Part shown: in pieces, positions 53,483 to 62,548 of the stretch
How the letters are laid out: each line of letters begins with the position of its first letter
Numbering within the stretch: the first letter of the stretch is position 1
Program-made: the position numbers and the translations under genes
Notes under the pieces: model-generated
Database searches by the model: none
What the model saw: the letters and a program-made list of their open reading frames with translations, nothing else
What the model was told of the DNA's origin: nothing
From: an uncultured Draconibacterium sp.
GTDB taxonomy: Bacteria; Bacteroidota; Bacteroidia; Bacteroidales; Prolixibacteraceae
Direction of reading: 5' to 3'
Length of the DNA: 64,000 bases
Assembly (NCBI RefSeq): GCF_963677155.1
Contig: NZ_OY781884.1
Span: forward strand, 1,792,501-1,856,500

Positions 53483-53833
53483 CTATAAATTTTTTAATTC
53501 TTCTTTTAACTTTTTGGTCAGGCTGGCAACAATTAAATCGTATGATTCATCAACCATTTTCTCCATCAGTTTTGATGAAACCGTTCCGTTTAACTCGATA
53601 GTATTCCAATGTTGCTTGTGCAAATGATAACCTTCGGATATAGCCGGAAACTGTGCCCGAAGCTGTATGTTCTTTCCCGGATCATTTTTTAAACTCATTC
53701 GCTGATTATCAAGCCCAAGCAAACAAAACATCTTGTTCATCACTTTAAAAACCAAGGTGGTTTCATCAAAAGGGAAACTTTCAGTAACTCCCTTTTTCTG
53801 AATACAATACTCGCGAACCTCTTCAATATTCAT
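53483..53833 (-). CDS. MmcQ/YjbR family protein
   Basis: 116 residues. MNIEEVREYCIQKKGVTESFPFDETTLVFKVMNKMFCLL is the N-terminal signature and WNTIELNGTVSSKLMEKMVDESYDLIVASLTKKL the C-terminal one. YjbR/CyaY-like fold, sometimes annotated as DNA-binding; function not established. First gene of the operon with the papain-like protease. Confidence 0.88.
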   Translation of the reverse strand: MNIEEVREYCIQKKGVTESFPFDETTLVFKVMNKMFCLLGLDNQRMSLKNDPGKNIQLRAQFPAISEGYHLHKQHWNTIELNGTVSSKLMEKMVDESYDLIVASLTKKLKEELKNL

Positions 53834-53935
53834 GATACTTTTTTGGAGAGTCTAAAAATAGTAGAATCGGAAAGAAATAAAAATGATGTGGTGGTTTTAA
53901 ATTGAAAAAAGAACGAAACAATAACCCACAGGATC

Positions 53936-53996
53936 ACCCCTCTTCAGTTTTCCCCGAAAGGAAATGTCGCCCCCGGACATCGGAGAACAGTGGGGT
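53936..53996. repeat. Composite imperfect palindrome
   Basis: ACCCC (53936-53940) pairs with GGGGT (53992-53996), and ATGTC (53964-53968) with GACAT (53976-53980), with partial pairing between. GC-rich compared with its AT-rich surroundings; looks like a dispersed intergenic repeat. Confidence 0.4.
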
Positions 53997-54016
53997 AAAT
54001 CTCCTCAACAAGCAAC

Positions 54017-54379
54017 CTACATCGTTGGATAAAAAGCATCTTTAAAATGCTCCAGCTCGTGGCCTTGTTGAAAGAAAATAACGGTGATCACATCAAAACG
54101 GGTGTCCAGTTCGCTCTCGTGCTCAATAATGTAGGCATCGGCAGCTTCAACAATGCGTTTCATTTTAGCGTTGGTTACAGCTTCCGACGGATGTTCGTAA
54201 CGCAATCCCGACCGGGCTTTCACCTCTACAATCACCAGCTCGTCGCCATCCTGCGCAACAATATCCAATTCTAAATGCCCATGGTACCAGTTAGTGGCTT
54301 TAATCTCGTAACCCAGCTTTCGGAGATAATCCTGTGCGAGGCTCTCCGCTAAATCACCCAATTCGCGTGTTGATACCAT
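54017..54379 (-). CDS. YraN family protein (UPF0102)
   Basis: 120 residues from the ATG at 54379. GDLAESLAQDYLRKLGYEI is the family start, LELDIVAQDGDELVIVEVKARSG has the E-V-K pattern of a PD-(D/E)XK nuclease-like core, and NAKMKRIVEAADAYI follows. The Holliday-junction-resolvase-like fold suggests nucleic-acid handling, but activity is not shown for most members. Confidence 0.92.
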   Translation of the reverse strand: MVSTRELGDLAESLAQDYLRKLGYEIKATNWYHGHLELDIVAQDGDELVIVEVKARSGLRYEHPSEAVTNAKMKRIVEAADAYIIEHESELDTRFDVITVIFFQQGHELEHFKDAFYPTM

Positions 54380-54529
54380 TTTGCATATTTTAAGGTAAAA
54401 GTACAAAGGCAAAAGTAAAGACTTGTTTCATCTCTCGCAAAGCCGCGAAGGCGCAAAACAATTTTACAATTCATCAATCAACTTTATCCTCTCGCGGTTT
54501 CGATTCTCATAATCTTACACTTTCAGTGC

Positions 54530-55441
54530 TCAATCTCCTTTCAATCTCAACCTCGTTCCGCTTTCGGCAACTTCCAGTTCCCAATCCCGGCCAAAAGCAA
54601 GTGCCAGGTTCTTTTTATCGTGTCCTGCCGGAAATCCGTGACAAACGGGGTAGTCAAAATCTTTTACCGCTTCGGCAAAAATCTCATGCACCGTTTGTCC
54701 AAAAGGCGATTTATTATCTTTCATATCGGTAAAATCACCCAAAATCAGTCCGGCCAGATTATCCAGTTTTCCGCTTAATTTCAACTGGAGAACCATACGA
54801 TCAGTGTGATACAAAAACTCGTCAATGTCTTCCAGAAAAAAAATTTTACCATCTGTGTCGATGTCATATTTTGTACCGCACAAACTGCTTATTATCGACA
54901 AGTTACCACCAACTAATTGCCCGGGAGCTGTCCCTGTACGATCAAATTCAGCAACATCTATATTGTAACTGATTCCCTCTCCTTTTACCAGCTTCATCAT
55001 CGAGTTAAGATCTTCTTTTGGTTCACCTTCCTCATCAAAAAAGTAGCGCGGCATCACGCCATGAATGGTAGGAACTTCAAGATTATGTAAACACGAATGC
55101 AAAATGGTAATATCGCTAAAACCTACCAGCCACTTTGTTTTTTCAAGAAATCGAGTAAAATCGAGCCGTTCGATAATACGAACCGTTCCGTAACCGCCAC
55201 GCGAGCAAATTATGATGTCGCAACCGGGATCATCAAGTGCTTCCTGAACATCGGCTGCACGTTGTTCGTCGGTGCCGGCAAACTGGAAATGCCGGGCAAA
55301 AACATGTTTACCAAGTTTCACAATGTATCCTTGTTTTTCCAGCCAGTTAACAGCTGGCATCACATGTTTTTCTTCAATTTTTCCGGCCGGAGAAACGATT
55401 CGTATTGTGGAGCCGGGAAGTAATGGAGTTGGTTCTGTCAT
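54530..55441 (-). CDS. LD-carboxypeptidase (peptidase S66)
   Basis: 303 residues without a signal peptide. The serine-peptidase S66 fold is visible in ICSRGGYGTVRIIERL, LVGFSDITILHSCL (nucleophile Ser), FFLEDIDEFLYHTDRM (Glu) and CHGFPAGHDKKNLAL (His). Cytoplasmic cleavage of the L,D bond of murein tetrapeptides during peptidoglycan recycling is the family reaction. Last gene of an operon with an esterase-like lipoprotein (10-nt gap) and a HAD hydrolase. Confidence 0.92.
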   Translation of the reverse strand: MTEPTPLLPGSTIRIVSPAGKIEEKHVMPAVNWLEKQGYIVKLGKHVFARHFQFAGTDEQRAADVQEALDDPGCDIIICSRGGYGTVRIIERLDFTRFLEKTKWLVGFSDITILHSCLHNLEVPTIHGVMPRYFFDEEGEPKEDLNSMMKLVKGEGISYNIDVAEFDRTGTAPGQLVGGNLSIISSLCGTKYDIDTDGKIFFLEDIDEFLYHTDRMVLQLKLSGKLDNLAGLILGDFTDMKDNKSPFGQTVHEIFAEAVKDFDYPVCHGFPAGHDKKNLALAFGRDWELEVAESGTRLRLKGD

Positions 55442-55451
55442 CGTTTTCCTT

Positions 55452-56687
55452 TTATTTCAAAGTTAGTTCTATTTCAGCGGAGAAATATTGATTTAGGTCG
55501 TTGTGTTCATTTAAAGTTTTCCATATGGCAGATACCGATCGCTTTATTGTTCCGTCAAAAATGGTTTTGCCATTATATTCAACCATAACTTTTTTATCCA
55601 TGTCCAACATTTCATCATTTAGGCGAATAATTAAGTGATCAACCAATTCTGCTTTTTCGATATTAATTGTCTGACCTTTAATGGTTGCAACAACCAGTGC
55701 ATCTTTTACAGCTTTATCTTCGGGCACTGCCAGCCAGTAAAAACGGTTATGAGTAACACCGCTTTGTTTCCAAACAATCTTGTCAGGATATGCGGTTCGG
55801 GTAAACTGCCCCATCCAATTAAAAGCAGCAGTGTCTTTGTGCTCCATCCAATGTCCCATTCCTTCGTACACGTCAACCTTATGCACATAGCCTTTGGGAT
55901 CACTCTTCTGCAATTCATCTAACTTCTCATCCCATTCCTCAGCAATTTTATTGCGGTTATATGCGCCATCCTCTGCTCCCACCTGAATAGCAAAAGGTAA
56001 ATTCCTCAATCCAAGTGGCGAAGCATCATTAGGATGCCCTGCCATCATTGCTGCGGCAGCCAGCCAATCGGCCATTCGCGGTGCCAGCTGATATGTTCCG
56101 TCTCCGCCGGCAGAATAACCGGTAAGATAAACTCTATTGGTATTGATGTCTTCAAACGCATCGGCCAGCTGAATAAAACGTGCAAAAAACTCGTCAATAT
56201 GATCCTGATGCCACAGATTCCATGTGTTGGTGGGAGCACGCGGAGCCATATAAATACCTTCTATCGGTTCATACAATCTTTTCTGATTCTCCCACTGCTG
56301 GTCATTCAGCTCCTGTAGAGCATTTCCTCCGCCATGCATTGAAATATACAAACTCCACCCCTCCGGAGGCTTTTCTCCAAACTTTTTATACTTAAATTTT
56401 AACTGATAGTCATCTAATAGTAATGTCTCATTTTGCCATTCACCCTGGTATTCCTTTTTTAATTTATCACTTAAATAGTTATAAATTAACCCGGCTACCA
56501 ATTCACCTTCCGGTGCCGAAACTGCATCGTTTAAATCGGCAATTTTTTCTGGGCTTTCCTTCAAAAATGATTTTAACGACTGAATCGTTTCTGAATTTTC
56601 GGGTGAATTATTCGTACATCCCCAGCCTGTAATTACGGCTAATAGGAATAAAGCAATTGTTTTAACTGTTTCTGATCTCATCATCAT
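55452..56687 (-). CDS. Alpha/beta-hydrolase lipoprotein
   Basis: 411 residues. The lipoprotein signal is VKTIALFLLAVITGWGC. The hydrolase domain has ISMHGGGNALQEL (oxyanion HGG), VYLTGYSAGGDGTYQLAPRMADW (GxSxGG nucleophile elbow) and GMGHWMEHKD with the His. An Asp in the expected position is within VGAEDGAYNRNK. The C-terminal ~90 residues form an extra beta-rich domain (VNIEKAELVDHLIIRLNDEML). The catalytic pattern resembles feruloyl- or PHB-esterase-like families; substrate unknown. The start could be any of three consecutive ATGs at 56687-56681. Confidence 0.82.
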   Translation of the reverse strand: MMMRSETVKTIALFLLAVITGWGCTNNSPENSETIQSLKSFLKESPEKIADLNDAVSAPEGELVAGLIYNYLSDKLKKEYQGEWQNETLLLDDYQLKFKYKKFGEKPPEGWSLYISMHGGGNALQELNDQQWENQKRLYEPIEGIYMAPRAPTNTWNLWHQDHIDEFFARFIQLADAFEDINTNRVYLTGYSAGGDGTYQLAPRMADWLAAAAMMAGHPNDASPLGLRNLPFAIQVGAEDGAYNRNKIAEEWDEKLDELQKSDPKGYVHKVDVYEGMGHWMEHKDTAAFNWMGQFTRTAYPDKIVWKQSGVTHNRFYWLAVPEDKAVKDALVVATIKGQTINIEKAELVDHLIIRLNDEMLDMDKKVMVEYNGKTIFDGTIKRSVSAIWKTLNEHNDLNQYFSAEIELTLK

Positions 56688-56699
56688 TTATCTAATTAT

Positions 56700-57353
56700 T
56701 TATGCTGATAATATTTCGTACAACTCTTCCACATCTTCTGCAAAATAGCTGGGACTGGCAGCACGTAAATCTACCTCTTTTCCAAAACCATAGCCCACTG
56801 CAATGGTAGAAATTTCGTTTTCGTTACCACCTTCAATATCGTAAACCGTATCGCCAACCATTACAATTTCTTCCGAAGGCACCAGTTGTTGTATGGTCAG
56901 TACATCAGCGATTATCTTGTCTTTAGTAGCTTTTTTTGCATGGTAATCGGCGCCTTTTAGCTGAAGAATGTAGCGATCCATTTCAAAATGCTCGATAATT
57001 TTTTTGGCATACTTTTCCAATTTGGCGGTGGCTACATACATTTTCTTTCCCTGCGCATCCAACCCGGCCAGCAACTCCATAATTCCATCGTACGGATCGT
57101 TTTGGTGCCAGCCATGTTCGCCATAATATTCGCGAAAATATTCAACGGCAAGTTTTGTATCGCGTTCGTTCATTCCGAACTGCGTGCTAAAACCCCATTG
57201 CAGCGGAGGTCCGATAAAAGTATCCAGAATATTTTCGTGGTAACCGTCTACCTGCATCTGCTCCAGTGCATATTTCAACGAGTTCTTTATGCCCAGCGTA
57301 TTGTCGGTGAGTGTTCCGTCGAGATCGAATATTATGTGTGAAAATTGTGCCAT
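56700..57353 (-). CDS. HAD family hydrolase (phosphoglycolate phosphatase-like)
   Basis: 217 residues. Motif I is HIIFDLDGTLTDNTLGI (nucleophile Asp and acid Asp), motif II VATAKLEKY, motif III KDKIIADVL, motif IV IVMVGDTVYDIEGG. The helical cap lies at about 20-85 (class C1). It dephosphorylates small phosphometabolites; which one is not determinable. First gene of the operon with the esterase and LD-carboxypeptidase genes. Confidence 0.9.
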   Translation of the reverse strand: MAQFSHIIFDLDGTLTDNTLGIKNSLKYALEQMQVDGYHENILDTFIGPPLQWGFSTQFGMNERDTKLAVEYFREYYGEHGWHQNDPYDGIMELLAGLDAQGKKMYVATAKLEKYAKKIIEHFEMDRYILQLKGADYHAKKATKDKIIADVLTIQQLVPSEEIVMVGDTVYDIEGGNENEISTIAVGYGFGKEVDLRAASPSYFAEDVEELYEILSA

Positions 57354-57454
57354 TCAACTAAATTTTTCACGAAGGTAAGGCAATAAAATAAATCGGACGA
57401 GCAGAACGGTACACTTTTTGAATTTGACATAACAAACGTTCTAACACTTTAGCC

Positions 57455-59026
57455 ATGAAACAATTTTTCCATATTACATTCCTTATCCTTTTTCAGCTGG
57501 TATTCGTAAATACCGATGCTGCAATCGCCGGTATATTTAACCGAAAAGTAGATTCCATAAAACTGGTGGTCGATCAAAACCAATTGGTACTTCCGGGAGA
57601 ATCGTTTGAAATCGGAGTAGTTTCCTATCAGAAAAATGGTAAAATCAGAAAAACCATAGGTATGAACAGCGGCTCGGTGTTGTGGTGGCGCTATCAATCA
57701 GAAATAATTGGTGGCACAATGTCGAGAGGAAAAATTAAGGTGAGCTCTAAACTTTATCCATCAAAAGGAAAATACATCAGTGTTAAAATATGGCCACGTA
57801 AACACAAAGAACTTTCTCAAACACTTTTGATACCATTAAATTATGAAACGAAACTTTCTTTTAGCCCATTATCCGATTTCGACAAAGCCCCGGGATGTTA
57901 TTTTAAAGCAGAGTTAACAGTCACTTATAACAACGGAATAAGCCGAAAAATAACTAATTTCCGGAATAGCTACTTTACCGATAATTACAGCATTTCTCCC
58001 CTCGGAATTACACTATTCAAGAACCGTTTTGTTATTGAAAGTGATTTCAGAAATATTACCAACCACCAGGTAAACCTTTTCGTTCAGTCGAAAAATAATC
58101 CAGCGGCATTAACCAACTTCCCCATTCAACTGGATTACAAACACAAATATAATCTGGGATTATGGGGACAATCCGGTCGTTCAGGTTTTGATGGATTGGA
58201 CGGGCAAGACGGATTTTTGGGAGAAAATGGAACGCACGGATATCCCGGCGGACATGGAGAACCCGGATACAACGGCCCGGACATTGGCGTGTGGACCGAT
58301 CTGTATTTCGACTCGACATTGAATTGCCAATTGTTATATGTATATGCCGAAGATTATGAAACCGGCAAAGAATATTATTACCTCATCAACCCGGATGGAG
58401 GCCAGTTAAAAGTGAGTTCAAAAGGTGGCTCTGGAGGTAACGGAGGAGATGGTGGAGACGGAGGAGATGGCGGTCGTGGCAAAGACGGAGAAATCTGGTA
58501 TGAAGAAGTTACCAAAACCAGAATTGTACAAAAGCCTTTTACTACCACGCAATCAAAAACGGTTACAAAACAAAGAACTAACGAGGCCGGGGAAACAGAA
58601 GAATATGAAGAAACGATTGTGGAAACGGTTATCGTTTATCGCGATGTTGAAGAAACATATACCGAAACGATTAAACATCAAGGCCCCGGACAAAGAGGTG
58701 GTTGCGGAGGTGATGGCGGTCCCGGAGGAATTGCCGGTCCCGGCGGTTGGGGAGGCAACATTTTCCTGTATTTCACAAACGATGCCAAGCAATTTGCAAG
58801 GTGTATAATACCACAAAGCTTAGGCGGCAGCGGGGGCTCACATGGCTACGGAGGAGATGGAGGCGAAGGAGGTATGGGCGGCAACGGATGCCCCGATGGA
58901 CATAAAGGAGGAAATGGCTATGATGCTCCGCGAATGCTGGGATGGGCCGATAACGGAGAAAGAGGTGAGATAATAATTGGAACCACCGACGAGTTTTTCT
59001 TCTACGAACCGGTGGCCAGAAAATAA
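57455..59026 (+). CDS. Secreted collagen-like glycine-rich protein
   Basis: 523 residues with a signal peptide (KQFFHITFLILFQLVFVNTDAAIA). The first ~230 residues look like beta-sandwich domains (VDSIKLVVDQNQLVLPGESFEIGVV). A collagen-like block follows near nt 58165-58285 (GRSGFDGLDGQDGFLGENG, then GYPGGHGEPGYNGPD), and two Gly-rich blocks (GGNGGDGGDGGDGGRGKDGE near 58430; GGCGGDGGPGGIAGPGG near 58700) are split by a charged Thr/Glu/Val-rich insert. A last Gly-rich block with GGCG- and GCPD-type cysteines precedes a short acidic end. No sortase or type IX sorting signal seen. Confidence 0.8.
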   Translation: MKQFFHITFLILFQLVFVNTDAAIAGIFNRKVDSIKLVVDQNQLVLPGESFEIGVVSYQKNGKIRKTIGMNSGSVLWWRYQSEIIGGTMSRGKIKVSSKLYPSKGKYISVKIWPRKHKELSQTLLIPLNYETKLSFSPLSDFDKAPGCYFKAELTVTYNNGISRKITNFRNSYFTDNYSISPLGITLFKNRFVIESDFRNITNHQVNLFVQSKNNPAALTNFPIQLDYKHKYNLGLWGQSGRSGFDGLDGQDGFLGENGTHGYPGGHGEPGYNGPDIGVWTDLYFDSTLNCQLLYVYAEDYETGKEYYYLINPDGGQLKVSSKGGSGGNGGDGGDGGDGGRGKDGEIWYEEVTKTRIVQKPFTTTQSKTVTKQRTNEAGETEEYEETIVETVIVYRDVEETYTETIKHQGPGQRGGCGGDGGPGGIAGPGGWGGNIFLYFTNDAKQFARCIIPQSLGGSGGSHGYGGDGGEGGMGGNGCPDGHKGGNGYDAPRMLGWADNGERGEIIIGTTDEFFFYEPVARK

Positions 59027-59125
59027 ACACTAAAAACATTCTGAAACCTCACGGGGCAGAAAGCCAGAACCATTTGATATTACAGCATCACCACCAGAAC
59101 AAGGATGAGCAAAAGTTAATTGCTG

Positions 59126-59152
59126 TTTGAAATTTCTTTTTCACTATCTTTG
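59126..59152 (+). promoter_or_regulatory. Promoter upstream of metG
   Basis: TTTG at 59126-59129 and TATCTTTG at 59145-59152, spacer 15 nt (short of the usual 19), leaving a 5' leader of about 65 nt before the metG ATG. Confidence 0.5.
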
Positions 59153-59222
59153 CAGCCCTAAAATCAGTTAAAAATGGGATCGCCAGAAGTTACATTTATC
59201 GCGATTTCGCCAAAATAGAATT

Positions 59223-61256
59223 ATGAGTAAGTTCAAACGTACGCTGATAACAACAGCACTGCCTTATGCCAACGGCCCGATTCATATTGGTCACCTTGCC
59301 GGAGTTTATGTTCCTGCCGATATTTATGCACGTTACCTCCGCCTGAAAAACGAGGATGTGATTATGATCGGAGGTTCTGACGAACACGGTGTGCCCATTA
59401 CCCTGAAGGCCAAAAACGAAGGTATTACACCGCAGGATGTGGTTGACCGTTTTCACGGAATTATTAAGGATTCGTTCGAAAAATTTGGTATTTCGTTTGA
59501 CGTTTACTCACGCACCAGCTCTCCGGTTCACCATGAAACGGCCGCTGAGTTCTTTAAGAAGCTATACGATGAAGGTAAGTTTGTTGAAAAAACATCGGAG
59601 CAATATTACGACGAAGCCAACAACCAGTTTTTGGCCGACCGTTATATTATTGGAACCTGCCCGAAATGTGGTTTCGAAAAAGCTTACGGCGACCAGTGCG
59701 AAAGCTGCGGAACCTCGTTAAGCCCAACCGAGTTGATCAATCCAACATCAACCATTAGCGGAAACCAACCGGTTTTAAAAGAAACCACACACTGGTACCT
59801 GCCGCTCGACCAATACGAGCCATGGTTAAAAGAGTGGATTCTGGAAGGACACAAAGAATGGAAAACCAACGTGTACGGCCAGTGTAAATCGTGGATCGAC
59901 AGTGGACTGCAACCCCGCGCCGTAACCCGCGACCTCGACTGGGGTGTACCTGTTCCGGTTGAAGGCGTTGAAGGCAAAGTGCTTTATGTATGGTTTGATG
60001 CACCGATCGGTTATATTTCGGCAACGAAAGAACTAACCGAAGATTGGGAAACCTACTGGAAAGATCCGGAAACACGTATGCTGCATTTCATCGGAAAAGA
60101 TAATATTGTTTTCCACTGCATCATTTTCCCAAGTATGTTGAAAGCCGAAGGAACTTTCAACCTGCCAGAAAACGTGCCTGCGAATGAATTCCTGAACCTG
60201 GAGAACGATAAAATCTCGACATCACGAAACTGGGCCGTTTGGTTGCACGAATACCTGGAAGAATTTCCGGGAAAAGAGGATGTTCTGAAATATGTACTGA
60301 CTGCCAACGCCCCGGAAACTAAAGACAACGATTTCACCTGGAAAGATTTCCAGAACCGAAATAATAACGAATTGGTAGCCGTGCTCGGAAACTTTGTAAA
60401 CCGCGCACTGGTACTTACCCAGAAATATTACGACGGCGAAGTTCCTGCCCGTGGCGAGCTAAGCGATCACGACAAAGAAACGCTGGCTGAGATTGAAAAA
60501 ATTAAAGGCGAAGTTGAAAAAAGTATCGATAGTTTCCGTATTCGCGAGTCGCTGAAAAATGCCATGGATCTGGCACGTTTGGGTAATAAATACCTGGCCG
60601 ACGAAGAACCATGGAAAGTGGTAAAAACAGATGCCGAGCGTGTAAAAACAGTTATGAATATCTGTTTGCAGATTACCGCAAACCTAACCATTTGTCTGGA
60701 GCCCTTCCTGCCATTTAGCATGGATAAACTTCGTTGCTTCCTGAACCTTGAAAAAATGGACTGGATAAAACTGGGAGAAACTGATTTGTTACCAAGCGGC
60801 CACAAAGTGAATAAGCCGGAATTACTTTTCGAAAAGATTGAAGACAAAGTAATTGAAGCGCAGTTGCAAAAACTGGCCGACACAAAAAAAGCCAACGAAA
60901 TGGCTGAAGCAAAAGCAGCACCAGCAAAAGAAAACATTGAATTCGACGATTTTGCAAAAATGGATGTTCGTGCCGGAACCGTGATCGAATGCAAAAAGGT
61001 GGCTAAAACCAAAAAGCTGCTGAAATTGAAAATAGATACCGGAATCGACCAACGTACTGTTGTTTCGGGAATTGCCGAATACTACCAGCCGGAAGAATTG
61101 ATCGGAAAACAGGTTTCTATTTTGGTAAACCTTGCACCAAAGAAACTCCGTGGTATCGAATCGCAGGGAATGATTCTGTGTGCCGAAAATGCTGATGGAA
61201 CACTGTCAATCGTTTCGCCGGATAAGGAGGTTAAAAACGGATCAGAAATACGATAG
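59223..61256 (+). CDS. metG: Methionyl-tRNA synthetase
   Basis: 677 residues. The HIGH motif is [21 protein letters not shown], and the KMSKS-like loop is [14 protein letters not shown]. The zinc site is [19 protein letters not shown] in the connective peptide. The C-terminal ~120 residues are the EMAP/Trbp111-type tRNA-binding domain ([20 protein letters not shown]), which mediates dimerisation. It charges initiator and elongator tRNA-Met with methionine in the cytoplasm. The start at 59223 fits the family. Confidence 0.97.
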   Translation: MSKFKRTLITTALPYANGPIHIGHLAGVYVPADIYARYLRLKNEDVIMIGGSDEHGVPITLKAKNEGITPQDVVDRFHGIIKDSFEKFGISFDVYSRTSSPVHHETAAEFFKKLYDEGKFVEKTSEQYYDEANNQFLADRYIIGTCPKCGFEKAYGDQCESCGTSLSPTELINPTSTISGNQPVLKETTHWYLPLDQYEPWLKEWILEGHKEWKTNVYGQCKSWIDSGLQPRAVTRDLDWGVPVPVEGVEGKVLYVWFDAPIGYISATKELTEDWETYWKDPETRMLHFIGKDNIVFHCIIFPSMLKAEGTFNLPENVPANEFLNLENDKISTSRNWAVWLHEYLEEFPGKEDVLKYVLTANAPETKDNDFTWKDFQNRNNNELVAVLGNFVNRALVLTQKYYDGEVPARGELSDHDKETLAEIEKIKGEVEKSIDSFRIRESLKNAMDLARLGNKYLADEEPWKVVKTDAERVKTVMNICLQITANLTICLEPFLPFSMDKLRCFLNLEKMDWIKLGETDLLPSGHKVNKPELLFEKIEDKVIEAQLQKLADTKKANEMAEAKAAPAKENIEFDDFAKMDVRAGTVIECKKVAKTKKLLKLKIDTGIDQRTVVSGIAEYYQPEELIGKQVSILVNLAPKKLRGIESQGMILCAENADGTLSIVSPDKEVKNGSEIR

Positions 61257-61268
61257 ACAAATTTCCGA

Positions 61269-61721
61269 ATGAAAATCCTCAGAACCGCATCAACAAACCA
61301 GGATTTTATTCAATTGGTAAAAAAGTTGGATGAATTACTGGCAGCTATGAATGGTCGTGAGCATGATTTTTATAATCATTACAACAAAATCGACAGTATA
61401 AAACACGTAGTTGTTGCGTACTCTGGCGATGTTCCTGTCGCCTGTGGAGCCATAAAAGAATTTACATCCGCCACTATGGAAGTCAAACGAATGTTTACCT
61501 GTTACGAATTTCGGGGAAAAGGATTTGCTACAAAAGTTTTAAACGAGCTGGAAATCTGGGCCAAAGAACTGGGCTACGATTACTGCATTCTGGAAACCGG
61601 GGAAAAACTTTCTAATGCAGTCAGGATGTATCAAAAGAGTGGCTATGAACGTATTCCAAATTACGGACAATATGTTCAAATGAAAAACAGCATTTGTTTT
61701 AGAAAGAAACTGACGAGTTAA
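61269..61721 (+). CDS. GNAT family N-acetyltransferase
   Basis: 150 residues. VPVACGAIKEFTSATMEVKRMFTCYEFRGKGFATKVLNELEIWAKELGY holds the GNAT beta-strand 4 and acetyl-CoA loop (RGKGFATKVL). CILETGEKLSNAVRMYQKSGYERI is the last core strand and helix. Follows metG by 12 nt and precedes the shared terminator, so it may be expressed with it. The substrate is unknown. Confidence 0.88.
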   Translation: MKILRTASTNQDFIQLVKKLDELLAAMNGREHDFYNHYNKIDSIKHVVVAYSGDVPVACGAIKEFTSATMEVKRMFTCYEFRGKGFATKVLNELEIWAKELGYDYCILETGEKLSNAVRMYQKSGYERIPNYGQYVQMKNSICFRKKLTS

Positions 61722-61805
61722 AGACAGTCGTGCCAACTACTGTTGGTACGCTTCCGTAAGTTGTAGTACTGCCTAAAGCGGATCGGCAACTTACTCAACA
61801 TATAT

Positions 61806-61836
61806 AACCGTTCCTGTACGCAGGGGCGGTTTTTTT
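61806..61836 (+). terminator. Terminator after the metG/GNAT unit
   Basis: AACCGTTCCTG (61806-61816) pairs with CAGGGGCGGTT (61821-61831) through nine Watson-Crick and two U-G pairs, followed by a T-run to 61836. Confidence 0.88.
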
Positions 61837-61850
61837 ATGTGTTATTGTAA

Positions 61851-62351
61851 TCAGACAATCACAAAGAACAAAACCACCAAAATCAGCAGCAGAAAAAGGA
61901 TAAACTGGTTGCGTACAAACAATCCCAGGAGGATTAGAATTTCCACCTCTTCGTTCATAGGTGTTGCCAGTTCTATAGTGCCTTTGTCTTTTGATATAAA
62001 TTCGTGCGAAGTAAACGTTACAATTTCTTGTCCATTATATTTCCAGCTCCAGCGCGATTGCCAGAAGTTTTTTATCTCCAGCTCAAAACGTTTGCCGTTT
62101 ATCAGCACATCGCTGCGCGGATTAAATATATTCACCATTACCATGGCTAGCAGCGATTTGCTGTTCCCATCGTAGATCTCTAGTTTCGAAAGAAAAAACT
62201 CGCGGTTTAGCGTAAAATAACGACCATTAATAATAGCCTGTGCTTTAGAACTCACCATACTTTCCCAATTAATGTTTCCAACCTTCTCATCATCCTGCAT
62301 GATCTCCAGCTTCGTCCCAAATATTTGCTTACTCCATCTTAGCTCTTCCAT
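61851..62351 (-). CDS. Hypothetical protein with C-terminal membrane anchor
   Basis: 166 residues. The soluble part (LRWSKQIFGTKLEIMQDDEKVGNINWES...) is beta-strand-rich and might be a tubby/LURP-like fold, as repeats of strand-turn-strand with KLEIYDGNSKSLLAMV are seen; this is only a resemblance. The last ~35 residues are two hydrophobic stretches (EILILLGLFVRN and FILFLLLILVVLFFVIV), so it is a tail-anchored inner-membrane protein. No family recognised with confidence. Confidence 0.62.
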   Translation of the reverse strand: MEELRWSKQIFGTKLEIMQDDEKVGNINWESMVSSKAQAIINGRYFTLNREFFLSKLEIYDGNSKSLLAMVMVNIFNPRSDVLINGKRFELEIKNFWQSRWSWKYNGQEIVTFTSHEFISKDKGTIELATPMNEEVEILILLGLFVRNQFILFLLLILVVLFFVIV

Positions 62352-62450
62352 TCAAAATATCCTCCATTTCAAGAAACGCAATTTATAAAAATTAGCAGGA
62401 ATTATTAAAAGGAATTCGGCAGCTTAATTTCATTTTTACAATCTTTAACG

Positions 62451-62475
62451 AAAAAACCGGCTCCTTTCGAAGCCG
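62451..62475 (-). terminator. Terminator after the fasciclin gene
   Basis: CGGCTCC (62458-62464) pairs with GAAGCCG (62469-62475), one U-G pair, followed on the minus strand by GTTTTTT. Confidence 0.75.
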
Positions 62476-62548
62476 TTTTAAAGTCATGGTAAATCTCTAA
62501 TTAAGTATCATAGCGTACTTTAACGATCAAAATCTATTCTCCCGAATC

